Part shown: one piece after another, positions 5,973 to 13,409 of the stretch | Position numbering within the stretch: position 1 is the first letter of the stretch | How the letters are laid out: every line of letters begins with the position of its first letter | NCBI GenBank assembly: GCA_036260415.1 | Contig: DASZZX010000131.1 | Span: 1-21,285 of the forward strand | Source of the DNA: DASZZX01 sp036260415 | GTDB taxonomy: Bacteria; Actinomycetota; Nitriliruptoria; Nitriliruptorales; JAHWKO01 | Direction: 5' to 3' | Length of the DNA stretch: 21,285 nt | Program-made: the position numbers and the translations under genes | The notes under the pieces: model-generated | Told to the model about the DNA's origin: nothing | The model's input: the letters and a program-made list of their open reading frames with translations, nothing else | Databases searched by the model: none

Positions 5973-6952
5973 CGTCGGGACGCCGGGTTGTCTCCCTGCT
6001 CCCGTCGGCGACGGAGATCGTCGCCGCCATGGGTCACGGCGCGGAGCTGGTCGGACGCAGCCACGAGTGCGACTTCCCCCCGGAGGTCGTTGATCTCCCG
6101 GCGGTGAGTCGGCCCCGACGCGAGCCGGTCGGGGCGTCGAGGGACATCCACCGCGGCGTCGTGGACCTGCTCGAGCGGGTCATGTCCATCTACGAGGTGG
6201 ACGCCGCCGCACTCCGTGCGGCCGATCCCGACCTCATCATCACCCAGGACCTGTGCCGGGTCTGCGCGGTCGCGGAGGAGGAGGTGGTGCAGGCCGCGCG
6301 GGCCTACCTCGGCGCGGGTGTCGAGGTGCTGACCTCGTCGCCGATGACGCTGGACGAGGTGTTCGCCGACGTGCTGCGCATCGGCGAGGCGCTCGACGAC
6401 GGGCCGGCGGCCGAGCGGCTGGTGGCGCGCATGCGGACCGAGCTGGACGAGGTGGCGGCCACCGTCGCCGGTCTCGGTCGTCCACGGCTGTTGCTCCTGG
6501 AGTGGACCGATCCGCTGATCGCGGCAGGCCACTGGACGCCGGAACTGGTGGAGCACGCCAGCGCCCGACCGGTCCTGGGCACGCGCGGCGGGTCCTCCCC
6601 GATCGTGACCCCGGAGGTCCTGCGCGACACGGACCCTGACGTGATCCTCGTCGCCCCGTGCGGGTACGACCTCGCCCGGGCCGTGGAGGACGGTGACGTC
6701 CTGTCGGCCGTGGACGGCTGGGACGACCTCTCCGCTGTGCGCAGCGGCCGGGTGGGTTTCGCGGACGGGTCGGCGTACTTCAACCGTCCCGGCCCACGCC
6801 TGGTGACCTCCGCCGCCATCGTCGCCGCGCTCACCCACGGCGTGGGGCCGGCCATGCACCTGCAGGGGCGTGCCTGGCAGCGCTGGGACCTGCCGGGAGC
6901 CGGCGGGCGGGGCGAGGCCGGTCGTGGACCGGGCGGGATAGGCGGCCGCTGA
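5969..6952 (+). CDS. Cobalamin-binding BtuF-like protein, cytoplasmic type
   Basis: A 327-residue protein of the type-III periplasmic-binding fold (BtuF/FhuD-like). It starts GRRVVSLLPSATEIVAAMGHGAELVGRSHECDFPPEV, the standard family opening, and continues with DLIITQDLCRVCAV (about 90-103), LLLLEWTDPLIAAGHWTPELVE (about 172-193) and VILVAPCGYDLARA. Cys-containing motifs CDFPPEV and DLCRVCAV are typical of the subgroup annotated as cobalamin-binding protein. There is no signal peptide or lipobox, so it probably acts inside the cell rather than as an exported receptor; a role in B12 or corrinoid handling is inferred. No btuC/btuD homologue adjoins it. The family would also tolerate siderophore-binding members, but the subgroup motifs favour cobalamin. 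It converges on the flavoprotein gene, 42 bases between stops. Confidence 0.85.
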   Translation: MTSGRRVVSLLPSATEIVAAMGHGAELVGRSHECDFPPEVVDLPAVSRPRREPVGASRDIHRGVVDLLERVMSIYEVDAAALRAADPDLIITQDLCRVCAVAEEEVVQAARAYLGAGVEVLTSSPMTLDEVFADVLRIGEALDDGPAAERLVARMRTELDEVAATVAGLGRPRLLLLEWTDPLIAAGHWTPELVEHASARPVLGTRGGSSPIVTPEVLRDTDPDVILVAPCGYDLARAVEDGDVLSAVDGWDDLSAVRSGRVGFADGSAYFNRPGPRLVTSAAIVAALTHGVGPAMHLQGRAWQRWDLPGAGGRGEAGRGPGGIGGR

Positions 6953-6955
6953 CCC

Positions 6956-6974
6956 GCTGGGGGCGTGCGCCAGC
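6956..6974. terminator. Weak hairpin between two convergent genes
   Basis: GCTGG and CCAGC pair across a 9-base loop in the 42-base gap between convergent stops. It could end transcription from both sides, but the stem is short. Confidence 0.22.
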
Positions 6975-6994
6975 CCGCTGCGCGGATGGACGCA

Positions 6995-8137
6995 TCAAGT
7001 GGACGTCGGCAACCGGGCCCGCACGTACCCCGCCCCGATCCGAGCTGCCGTGGGGATGGTCACCGTTCCGTTGCCCACGGTCAGGTCCACCAGGTCCGCC
7101 ATGACCCGCGGTGAATGCGCGGCGGTGGTGATGACGCTGTCGAGCAGCACCCGGCTCGCGAGCAGACGTCCGGCTAGGTCGAGGTGCCGGAGGTGGCGTC
7201 CGAGCGTCCGCGACAGGACGGCGACGTAGGCGCGACCAGCCGCCTCGGGGTGACGAGCCGCGCACGCGCCGGCAGCCGCTCCCGAGATGAGGGCGTTCGC
7301 GATGCCTTCGCCGCTGAGGGGGTTCACGAGGCCCGCCGCGTCGCCCGCGAGCAGGACCCGTCCGTGTGCCGGGCGGGGTCGTCCCGGCGTCAGGGGCAGG
7401 CGGAAGCCGCGGAGGGTGCCTCGGCGGGGTGGTCGATCCGGAAGCAGCCGTGTCAGCGCCTCCTCCAGCTCCTCGCGGGTGATCGACGTGCGGCCGTCGA
7501 GGACGACGACGCCGACGTTGGCCTCGGCGTCGGCGTTGGGGAAGCACCAGGCGTACGCCGGCCAGGGGCTGGCTGGGAAGCGGAAGTCGAGCTGCAGCGG
7601 CACCCCGGGCGCCGAGGCGTAGCCGCGCAGTGCGACGGCCTGGTAGCGGCGCGGCTGCGTGCCGGCGCCGATCTGGCGACGGACGACCGAATTGGCACCG
7701 TCGGCGCCGATCACGGTCGTCGCCGCCAGGTGGCCGTTCACCACCACGGCGTCGTCGCGCTGGGCGACATGCGTGACCCGTTCCAGCAGCAGCGTGGCCC
7801 CGCGCTCCATGGCGGCTGTGACCAGCCGGGCGTCGAACTCGGAGCGCGGGAGCACGTACCCGGGGTCGGCCACGGTGCCCGCGGCCACCGCCCCACCCGC
7901 CGTCGCCATCCGCATGCCGTCGATGCGTGCGGCACCCTGCAGGACGTGGGCGGCACCCAGGCGCTGGAGGGCGGCGACCGCGGTCGGACCGATGCCGTCA
8001 CCACATGTCTTGTCACGCGGGAAGGCGGCGCGGTCGATCAGCACGACCCGCTGTGTTCGGTCGACCGCCAGCGCACTCAGCGCCGCCGCGGCACCCGCGG
8101 GACCAGCGCCCACGATCACCAGGTCGACGTCGCCCAT
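6995..8137 (-). CDS. FAD-dependent oxidoreductase, geranylgeranyl reductase family
   Basis: A 380-residue flavoprotein. The dinucleotide-binding motif GAGPAGAAAA (9-18) is followed by FPRDKTCGDGIGP (about 41-53), the hallmark of the geranylgeranyl/digeranylgeranyl reductase family. VIGADGANSVVRR (about 142-154) and the second FAD motif LLAGDAAGLVNPLSGEGI (about 269-286) complete it. Family members reduce isoprenoid double bonds in chlorophyll, archaeal lipids or, in actinobacteria, menaquinone (MenJ). The last is the likeliest role here, but no menaquinone gene adjoins. It starts at ATG 8137; GGGAG lies unusually close to it, so initiation may use a farther GGAG. Family firm, substrate inferred. 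Confidence 0.88.
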   Translation of the reverse strand: MGDVDLVIVGAGPAGAAAALSALAVDRTQRVVLIDRAAFPRDKTCGDGIGPTAVAALQRLGAAHVLQGAARIDGMRMATAGGAVAAGTVADPGYVLPRSEFDARLVTAAMERGATLLLERVTHVAQRDDAVVVNGHLAATTVIGADGANSVVRRQIGAGTQPRRYQAVALRGYASAPGVPLQLDFRFPASPWPAYAWCFPNADAEANVGVVVLDGRTSITREELEEALTRLLPDRPPRRGTLRGFRLPLTPGRPRPAHGRVLLAGDAAGLVNPLSGEGIANALISGAAAGACAARHPEAAGRAYVAVLSRTLGRHLRHLDLAGRLLASRVLLDSVITTAAHSPRVMADLVDLTVGNGTVTIPTAARIGAGYVRARLPTST

Positions 8138-8485
8138 GCTCCCGGCCTGCTGGCTCCAACGGTTCGGAGGAACACCGCCGTGGGGCTCCCTGCGTCCGAT
8201 CGTGTCACGACCCGCGGGTTCCGTGCGCGGACGTCCGCCCTCCGCTGGTCAGCGGCACGGAGAAGTCACCGGCGTGGGCCACGTCGCGCCACCGCTGGCC
8301 GACGTCGACGCGGTCGTCCCGAGCTCGCGAGCACCTCTCCACGGCCCGTCCGAAGCCCGGTGTGTGTCGGGGCGTGCGCCGACCTCCGCCGCAGGCGCGT
8401 CGCCCCGCGACCCCGCGCTCGTTCCTCGAGCGGCCCGCGATCGTGGACGCCGGCCACCAGCGCGCCCTCGACCTCCGCCGCTCGC
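8138..8485. other. Intergenic stretch between flavoprotein and binding-protein genes
   Basis: These 348 bases separate two minus-strand genes. A minus-strand frame at 8457-8266 opens with GTG 28 bases after the binding-protein stop, but it is Arg-rich with no motif, and I do not call it. Two adjacent hairpins near 8399-8432 suggest that the binding-protein transcript ends here. I see no convincing promoter for the flavoprotein gene. Confidence 0.4.
8399..8432 (-). terminator. Pair of adjacent hairpins, probable terminator of the binding-protein gene
   Basis: GTCGC/GCGAC with a 3-base loop (8399-8411) and CGCTCG/CGAGCG with a 5-base loop (8416-8432) lie 53 to 87 bases after the stop of the sugar-binding protein. 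There is no U-tract, which is usual in this GC range. Confidence 0.35.
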
Positions 8486-9892
8486 TCAGGCGCTGCCGCC
8501 GCCGATCAGCCCACGCTGGCGCCAGCCGTCGAAGATCGCCTCGCACTCGCGTTCGGCCTCGGCGACCGAGTCCGCTGACGACTGCTCCTCGCGGGCGACG
8601 CGGGCGAGCATGTTCGAGATCACGAACGTGTTGAAGATCTCGCCGACCGCCGGGTTCGCCGGGCCCGGGTGTCCGATGTTGGTGCTCCAGTCGACCGCGT
8701 CCTTGAGTACGACGAGCTTCTTGGGGTCGTCCCCCTCGATGGCGAACGGGTCGTCGTCCAGCCAGTCCTCCAGCTCGGGGACGGTCTCGGGGAACGCGGG
8801 GAAGTCGTACAGCTTCGACTCGAACGTGGCCTGGGAGAAGTTGGCTGTGTAGTGCAGCAGGAACTCCTGGGCGGCGTCCGGGTTGGCAGAATGGTCGGGG
8901 ACGATCCAGTTGTACATGACGTGCTGGGCGGCCAGCGCTGTCGAGGGACCTTCCAGCGCCTTGACGAAGAACACGTCCTTGGCCACGTCGGGGTTGGCCT
9001 CCTGAGCGGTGCGCCACGCCGAGATGGAGTTGAGGATGTACGACAGTTGACCGGCGATCAGCCCCTGGTTGTTGGAGGCGGCATTCCAAGCGAACACCTC
9101 GTCGGTCATGGTCTCGCGGAACAGCCGCGCCATGAAATCGGTGGCCTCGACGACCTGGTCGGAGTTGAGCACCACGTTCTCGTTGTCGTCCTGGATCGAT
9201 CCGCCGAACGACCAGATCAGGGCGCGGGCCGCCATGTTGGAGTCGATCTCCTGTGACAGGCCGATGCCCATCTGCACGTTCTGGTCGCGCTTGATGGCTG
9301 CACCACCCTGGAGGAGCTCGTCCCAGGTGGTGGGACCGGCCGCCAGTCCGGCCTTCTCCCACAGGCTCTTGCGGTAGTCGCCGGGGTCGGGGACCCAGCC
9401 CGGCGCGTACGCGTAGAACTTCTCGGTGGTGGGGTTGAAGCTCGAGCGGCGGCAGAGGGGGAGCATCTCTCCGTGACGGTTCTCGGCCTCGCTGACAAGG
9501 TCGGTGAGGTCGATCACGCTGGGTTCGAACTGTGACAGCGTGGCGATGTACTGGATCAGGTCGTGTCCCTCGCTGGCCCCGATCTCGGCGGCGATGCGGC
9601 CGGGGATCTCCGCGTTGTTGATGTGATCCACCGTCACGTTGACCCCGACGTCGCGTCCCCAGTCCTGGGCGAAGGTGTCGAACCACTCGTCGTGGCGCGG
9701 CACGAAATGGCTCCACAGCAGGATCCGCAGGTCGCCGGAGAGGCGCTGGGTGGGCTCGGTCTGGGTCGGGGCTGGCGCGGCGCCGGTGTCCTCCACTCCG
9801 GGTTCGCCGCCCGTGCCGCAGGCGGCCGCGAGAGCCGCCAGACCCGTCCCCTTCAGGAAGCCCCGGCGGGAGATGTGCTCGGATCCGCGCAT
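8486..9892 (-). CDS. Tat-exported lipoprotein, sugar-type ABC transporter substrate-binding protein
   Basis: A 468-residue solute-binding protein (family 1). The N-terminus has the twin-arginine motif SRRGFLKG (8-15), a hydrophobic stretch GLAALAAACG and a lipobox-type Cys near residue 25. It should therefore cross the membrane folded by Tat and be lipid-anchored outside. The mature part begins after a Pro/Thr-rich linker with LRILLWSHFVPRHDEWF and carries family features such as GHDLIQYIATL, TTWDELLQGGAAIK, MGIGLSQ and AWRTAQEANPD. A GAGGAGGAG ribosome-binding site precedes ATG 9892. It is probably the receptor of the CUT1 ABC transporter at 2927-5843, though two unrelated genes separate them. 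A receptor for another transporter elsewhere cannot be excluded. Confidence 0.9.
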   Translation of the reverse strand: MRGSEHISRRGFLKGTGLAALAAACGTGGEPGVEDTGAAPAPTQTEPTQRLSGDLRILLWSHFVPRHDEWFDTFAQDWGRDVGVNVTVDHINNAEIPGRIAAEIGASEGHDLIQYIATLSQFEPSVIDLTDLVSEAENRHGEMLPLCRRSSFNPTTEKFYAYAPGWVPDPGDYRKSLWEKAGLAAGPTTWDELLQGGAAIKRDQNVQMGIGLSQEIDSNMAARALIWSFGGSIQDDNENVVLNSDQVVEATDFMARLFRETMTDEVFAWNAASNNQGLIAGQLSYILNSISAWRTAQEANPDVAKDVFFVKALEGPSTALAAQHVMYNWIVPDHSANPDAAQEFLLHYTANFSQATFESKLYDFPAFPETVPELEDWLDDDPFAIEGDDPKKLVVLKDAVDWSTNIGHPGPANPAVGEIFNTFVISNMLARVAREEQSSADSVAEAERECEAIFDGWRQRGLIGGGSA

Positions 9893-9913
9893 GCGCTCCT
9901 CCTCGTGTCCCCT

Positions 9914-9959
9914 GGGTCGCGCCGGCGCGCAGCGCCCGCTCGCGCGCGACCCGAGCCTA
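9914..9959 (-). promoter_or_regulatory. -10 box and 9-base inverted repeat ahead of the binding-protein gene
   Basis: On the minus strand TAGGCT (9959-9954) fits the TANNNT -10 consensus; no -35 box is evident. Directly downstream, GCGCGACCC (9944-9952) and GGGTCGCGC (9914-9922) form a perfect 9-base inverted repeat with a 21-base spacer. This lies in the presumed 5' untranslated region, ending 22 bases before the ATG. It may be an operator or a leader hairpin. It is not the same sequence as the palindrome ahead of the ABC operon. Confidence 0.42.
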
Positions 9960-10024
9960 CGACCACAGTAGTCGGCAGCGTTGCCCGGCGGAAGGCGCGG
10001 CTCCCGTGGACCGTGGGAGGCAGC

Positions 10025-10030
10025 TAGCGT
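10025..10030 (+). promoter_or_regulatory. -10 box for the quinone oxidoreductase gene
   Basis: TAGCGT fits TANNNT and lies 29 bases before ATG 10060, leaving room for the ribosome-binding site. I find no -35 match at the usual distance. Confidence 0.4.
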
Positions 10031-10059
10031 GGCACCGCGCGGCCGGGCAGGGTGATCTG

Positions 10060-11043
10060 ATGCGAGCGGTACGCATCCACGAACCCGGAGACGCCGGCGT
10101 CCTGCGCACGGAGCAGGTCGCCCGACCGGAACCAGGAGCCGGTCAGGTACGGGTGCGCATCACGGCGGCGGGCGTCAACTTCATCGACACCTACCACCGG
10201 CGGGGCGAGTACCCCCTCGACCTCCCGACCACGCTGGGGGTCGAGGGGGCCGGCGTGGTCGATGCGGTCGGTCCCGGCGTGGACGACGTCCACGAAGGCG
10301 ACCGTGTCGCGTACGCCATGGCGCTGGGCTCCTACGCGGACGCCGCGGTCGTGGACGCCTGGCGGCTCGTCCCGGTGCCCGAGGACGTCGACCTCCGACT
10401 GGCGGCGGCGGTGCTGCTGCAGGGCATGACCGCGCACTACCTGTCCCACAGCACATTCGCGCTGGGCGCCGACCACACCGCTGTGGTGCTCGCCGCAGCC
10501 GGAGGGGTGGGCCACCTGCTCACCCAGATCGCCAAGCTCCGCGGCGCCCGGGTGATCGCGACCGCGTCCACCGCCAAGCTCGACCTGGCCCGTGAAGCCG
10601 GCGCCGACGACGTGATCGACTACACACGGGACGGGTTCTCCGACGACGTCCGCCATCTCACCGACGGGCGCGGTGCCGATGTGGTCTACGACGGGGTCGG
10701 GCGGACGACGTTCGACGACAGCCTCGATAGCCTCCGCCCACGGGGGTACCTGGTGCTGTACGGGGCGGCCGCCGGACCGGTCCCGCCGCTGGACCCGCAG
10801 GTCCTCAACCGCAAGGGGTCGTTGTTCCTGACCCGTCCCTCGCTGGCCCACTACGCGGCGGACCGCCGGGAGCTGCGTCGGCGGGCCCAGCAACTGTTCC
10901 GCTGGATCCGCGACGGTGATCTCGTGGTCCGCGTCGACCGCACCTGGCCGCTGGACCAGGCCGCCGAGGCGCACCGCCACCTCGAGGGCCGTCGCACGAC
11001 GGGCAAGGTGCTGTTGGTGCCGTCGCCGCACGACGACCGGTGA
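10060..11043 (+). CDS. NADPH:quinone oxidoreductase, zeta-crystallin/QorA type
   Basis: A 327-residue medium-chain dehydrogenase/reductase without the catalytic or structural zinc cysteines, as usual for quinone reductases. It opens MRAVRIHEPGDAGVLR. The motif AAGVNFIDTYHRRGEYPLDLPTTLGVEGAG (about 36-65) is the classic quinone-oxidoreductase signature. The NADP-binding motif AAAGGVGHLLTQIAK lies near 146-160, and GADDVIDYTRDGF near 182-194. It should catalyse one-electron reduction of quinones with NADPH in the cytoplasm. GGTGATC, complementary to the 16S rRNA tail, ends two bases before ATG 10060. The gene diverges from the binding-protein gene and is followed by a hairpin and the cupredoxin gene on the same strand. 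Confidence 0.92.
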   Translation: MRAVRIHEPGDAGVLRTEQVARPEPGAGQVRVRITAAGVNFIDTYHRRGEYPLDLPTTLGVEGAGVVDAVGPGVDDVHEGDRVAYAMALGSYADAAVVDAWRLVPVPEDVDLRLAAAVLLQGMTAHYLSHSTFALGADHTAVVLAAAGGVGHLLTQIAKLRGARVIATASTAKLDLAREAGADDVIDYTRDGFSDDVRHLTDGRGADVVYDGVGRTTFDDSLDSLRPRGYLVLYGAAAGPVPPLDPQVLNRKGSLFLTRPSLAHYAADRRELRRRAQQLFRWIRDGDLVVRVDRTWPLDQAAEAHRHLEGRRTTGKVLLVPSPHDDR

Positions 11044-11076
11044 CCCCGACCTTCGGACCGCACCGGCGGCGGCACA

Positions 11077-11106
11077 CCAGGGGCGCACCCTGCCAGGGTG
11101 GCCTGG
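11077..11106 (+). terminator. Hairpin after the quinone oxidoreductase gene
   Basis: Outer arms CCAGG (11077-11081) and CCTGG (11102-11106) enclose an inner 6-pair stem CACCCT/AGGGTG with a GCC loop. It lies 33 bases after the stop and ends just before the ribosome-binding site of the next gene. It could therefore terminate, or attenuate read-through into, the cupredoxin gene. Confidence 0.45.
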
Positions 11107-11121
11107 GACCGGAGGTGACGC

Positions 11122-11610
11122 GTGAGATCGACGCTGGCCATGGTCGCGCTGGGTGGTCTTCTGCTGGTCGCCTGCGGCGGGGACGAGCAGACGCCGACCG
11201 GCACGGAGGCGGAGACAGGTGCGGCCAGTCAGGGTGAGGGCGAGGCGCCGGTGCAGCTGGGGGGCGACGTCAACGACCACGGCACCGGACAGGTGGAGGG
11301 CGACGTGGTCGAGATGGAGGCGGACGACTTCTACTTCCAGCCGACCTTCGTCGAGGCTGCTGCCGGGACGACCGTGACCGTGCGTCTGCACAACGAAGGA
11401 GACGCCGGACACACGTTCACCATCGATGAGCAGGACGTCGACGTGGTCCTGGACCCGGGCGCCGAGGCGGAGACCGAGGTCGACGTGGGGAACGGCGCGT
11501 TGCGCTTCTACTGCCGCTTCCACGAGAGCCAGGGGATGCAGGGAGCGTTCTTCACCGCGGCTGGCCAGAAGGCTGCCAGCGGGCCGGTCGACGGCCGCAG
11601 CTCGGGTTGA
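11122..11610 (+). CDS. Cupredoxin-like copper lipoprotein
   Basis: A 162-residue exported protein. The signal peptide ends in the lipobox LLVAC (Cys18), so the protein is lipid-anchored outside the membrane; an acidic linker follows. The cupredoxin domain covers about 58-150. The four type-1 copper ligands are all present: His97 in GHTF, Cys131 and His134 in YCRFH, and Met139 in QGM. It probably carries electrons or holds copper at the cell surface. GTG 11122 is preceded by GGAGGTGA, nearly a full match to the anti-Shine-Dalgarno, three bases away, suggesting strong translation. It converges on the SagB-like gene with only four bases between stops. Confidence 0.88.
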   Translation: MRSTLAMVALGGLLLVACGGDEQTPTGTEAETGAASQGEGEAPVQLGGDVNDHGTGQVEGDVVEMEADDFYFQPTFVEAAAGTTVTVRLHNEGDAGHTFTIDEQDVDVVLDPGAEAETEVDVGNGALRFYCRFHESQGMQGAFFTAAGQKAASGPVDGRSSG

Positions 11611-11614
11611 CACG

Positions 11615-13153
11615 TCACCTGGTCGCCAGCTCGTCGGGAGGGACGGGTGGCAGCTCGCTGGGGCGTCGTCCACGGTGGGCCCGGTAGGCCGGCTGGCCGA
11701 TCGCCGCGACCATCATGGGCTCCAGATCGGTCCTGAACGTCCGCCTGATCTCGTCGTCGTAAAAGGTGAGCCCGGTGCCACCCCGTCCGAGCGCGAACGA
11801 GGCCAGCTGCAGGCGGCCGGCGGCGATGCCCGCCTCGAGCTGGGCGACGCGGTAGGCGCGGGCACCGCCGGCCGCGAGCGTGCGGTCCAGGTCGGCGCAC
11901 AGGAACGCGGTGTAGGCGGCGTCGCCACCGAGGGGCTGGTCGAGGCACAGGTGCGCGGCCTGCTGTCGCAGCCGCCCGCGCCGCAGCAGCTCGACGTCTC
12001 CCGCGCTCCAGCGGTAGGTCCCCGGCGGGACCTGGTCCACCGCGTGGACGGACAGGAAGGTGGTGAGCCACGTCCGCTCCGCAGCGGTCGCGTCGAGCGG
12101 CGCGGCCCGGGCGGCGGTCGCCACCGGCCAGCGCAGCTCCTCCTCCGCCAGCACGGTGTCGGGGTCGAACCGGCGTGTGGAGCCGCGTCGCAGGATCACC
12201 TCGTCGACCGTGGCCGTCGCCCGGGGAGGCGGCGGTCCGTGCGCGTCCGCAGCACGCCCCGCCGACCGGACCGCGGCCCGCCAGGTCGCGACCTCGTCGC
12301 GGTCGGCCAGATCGCCGGCACGGTGCACGTCGTCCAGCCCGGGGGCTTCGACCGGTCGAGGTGACAGCGGGAGCACGCGCAGCCCCAGCTCGGGGACGTC
12401 ATCGACGGCGGGGGGCGCGGTCGCGCCCGTCCCCAGCGCCACCACCGCCAGCGGGTACTCCTTGAAGGGTGCGGCGTCGAGGTCGAGCAGCCGTCGCAGG
12501 GAGTCGTCCTCGAAGGCTGTGAGCACACGCGCGTCCAGCCCAGCCGACGCGGCCGCCACCAGCGTGTTGGCCAGGACCGTGCCGGCATCCCAGAACAGGT
12601 GGCGGTAGCCGCGGGGCCCGTACTTCCACGTGGTGCGCCATGGGATGCCGGTGACCAGCAGGGACGCGGGGCGGTCGGCGACGTCGTCGGCGGCCCCCGC
12701 GGCGCCCACGACGGCGCGCAGGTCCCCGCGCCGCAGCCGGCGGAGGACGAACTCGACCGGCTCGAAGTGGTAGACGCCGGCATCGAGGCCGGACAACGCC
12801 CCTGTCACCGCGTACAGCTCGACCGGGTACAGGGCCCCCGCCGAGGGGGCCGCCCGCAGGAACGTCGTGGTCTGACCATCACCACGTCGGCGTGTCACAC
12901 CACCGGAGAGGAACAGGACACGGGCCAGGCCGGCGAGGTCCAGGGTGCGCCGGGGACCGTGCCCGTCGGCGAGGATCTCGCCAGCCGAGACGGTCGGTTC
13001 GGGCCAGGTGCGCGGTAGCGCGACGGGAGCCAGGTCGGCGAACAGCTTGTGCGGCCGAGGCCGGTTGGCGAGATCCAGACGCCCCCCGGAACGGATCGCC
13101 TCGACGGTGTGGCGCGTCCGCTGGTGGTAGCGGCGCGCCAGCGTCGCGCTCAC
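11615..13153 (-). CDS. Two-domain SagB/ThcOx-type FMN nitroreductase
   Basis: A 512-residue cytoplasmic protein with two nitroreductase-like domains in tandem. Domain 1 (about 65-250) has LRAAPSAGALYPVELYAV (about 103-120), GVYHFEP and WKYGPRGYRHLFWDAGTVLANTLVAAASAGL. Domain 2 (about 315-500) begins ILRRGSTRRF, the FMN-phosphate Arg-rich motif, and has AVDQVPPGTYRW and GIAAGRLQLASFALGRGGTGLTFYDDEI. SagB-type enzymes oxidise azolines to azoles in thiazole/oxazole-modified peptides, but two-domain relatives also occur alone with unknown roles. No cyclodehydratase, precursor peptide or transporter of such a pathway is nearby, so the peptide role is not supported. GTG 13153 is chosen because homology starts right after it (ARRYHQRTRHTVEAIR); it has no ribosome-binding site. 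Upstream in-frame codons to 13282 have a much less GC-rich third position. Confidence 0.85.
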   Translation of the reverse strand: MSATLARRYHQRTRHTVEAIRSGGRLDLANRPRPHKLFADLAPVALPRTWPEPTVSAGEILADGHGPRRTLDLAGLARVLFLSGGVTRRRGDGQTTTFLRAAPSAGALYPVELYAVTGALSGLDAGVYHFEPVEFVLRRLRRGDLRAVVGAAGAADDVADRPASLLVTGIPWRTTWKYGPRGYRHLFWDAGTVLANTLVAAASAGLDARVLTAFEDDSLRRLLDLDAAPFKEYPLAVVALGTGATAPPAVDDVPELGLRVLPLSPRPVEAPGLDDVHRAGDLADRDEVATWRAAVRSAGRAADAHGPPPPRATATVDEVILRRGSTRRFDPDTVLAEEELRWPVATAARAAPLDATAAERTWLTTFLSVHAVDQVPPGTYRWSAGDVELLRRGRLRQQAAHLCLDQPLGGDAAYTAFLCADLDRTLAAGGARAYRVAQLEAGIAAGRLQLASFALGRGGTGLTFYDDEIRRTFRTDLEPMMVAAIGQPAYRAHRGRRPSELPPVPPDELATR

Positions 13154-13226
13154 CGTGGGCCGCCGACCGCGACCGGGGGCTGCGTCGCGCGCACCGTGGG
13201 CCGCCGACCGCGACGAGGGGCTGCGT
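13151..13226. repeat. Imperfect tandem direct repeat, period 41, at the start of the SagB-like gene
   Basis: Bases 13151-13185 recur at 13192-13226 with 33 of 35 identical. Because 41 is not a multiple of three, the two copies are in different frames. Each copy, read on the minus strand, ends in the same CCCACGGTG. One GTG (13153) is the presumed gene start; the other (13194) opens a 14-codon frame that ends in a TGA overlapping the first as GTGA. Confidence 0.9.
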
Positions 13227-13260
13227 TCGGACACTCCGCTGAGGCGCCGTCCACACGAGT

Positions 13261-13308
13261 GTCGTCCCGACTGACGTTCCACCGGAGTGGTCCGCCTGCC
13301 GGGACGAC
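13261..13308 (-). promoter_or_regulatory. Concentric inverted repeats at the 5' end of the presumed SagB-like mRNA
   Basis: Outer arms GTCGTCCCG (13261-13269) and CGGGACGAC (13300-13308) are perfect over 9 bases. Inside, CCAC-CGGA-GTGG (13279-13290) is centred on exactly the same point. The RNA could form a 48-base stem-loop with an internal loop. It would begin at or next to the transcription start expected from the promoter at 13316-13345. It could be an mRNA-stabilising or regulatory hairpin, or a protein-binding site on DNA. Confidence 0.5.
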
Positions 13309-13315
13309 GACGTGG

Positions 13316-13345
13316 ACGCTACGCGGGCGCACGGCGGGAGGTCAA
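13316..13345 (-). promoter_or_regulatory. Sigma-70-type promoter for the SagB-like gene
   Basis: On the minus strand, TTGACC (13345-13340), an 18-base spacer and TAGCGT (13321-13316) match the actinobacterial housekeeping consensus in both boxes. It is the best promoter in the window. Transcription would start near 13309 and give a leader of about 155 bases before GTG 13153. Confidence 0.6.
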
Positions 13346-13409
13346 GGTCCGTTCCGGCCGTCCGGACAGGTCGACCGCGCGGCGCGCGTCGGGCACGTGG
13401 CAGCGCACA

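Noticed and set aside
8266..8457. Possible small gene after the binding-protein gene
   Set aside because: Arg-rich, no motif, and it contains the hairpins that look like a terminator.
8205..9716. Minus-strand frame across the binding-protein gene
   Set aside because: Out-of-frame shadow of the binding-protein gene, which has clear motifs in its own frame.
13150..13332. 60-codon minus-strand ORF overlapping the SagB-like start
   Set aside because: Its start lies upstream of the expected transcription start and internal start codons have no ribosome-binding site; only the final mini-frame is kept as a possible coupling element.
11122..13345. Azole-peptide (TOMM) biosynthetic cluster
   Set aside because: Only a SagB-like gene is present; no cyclodehydratase, precursor or transporter gene is found nearby.
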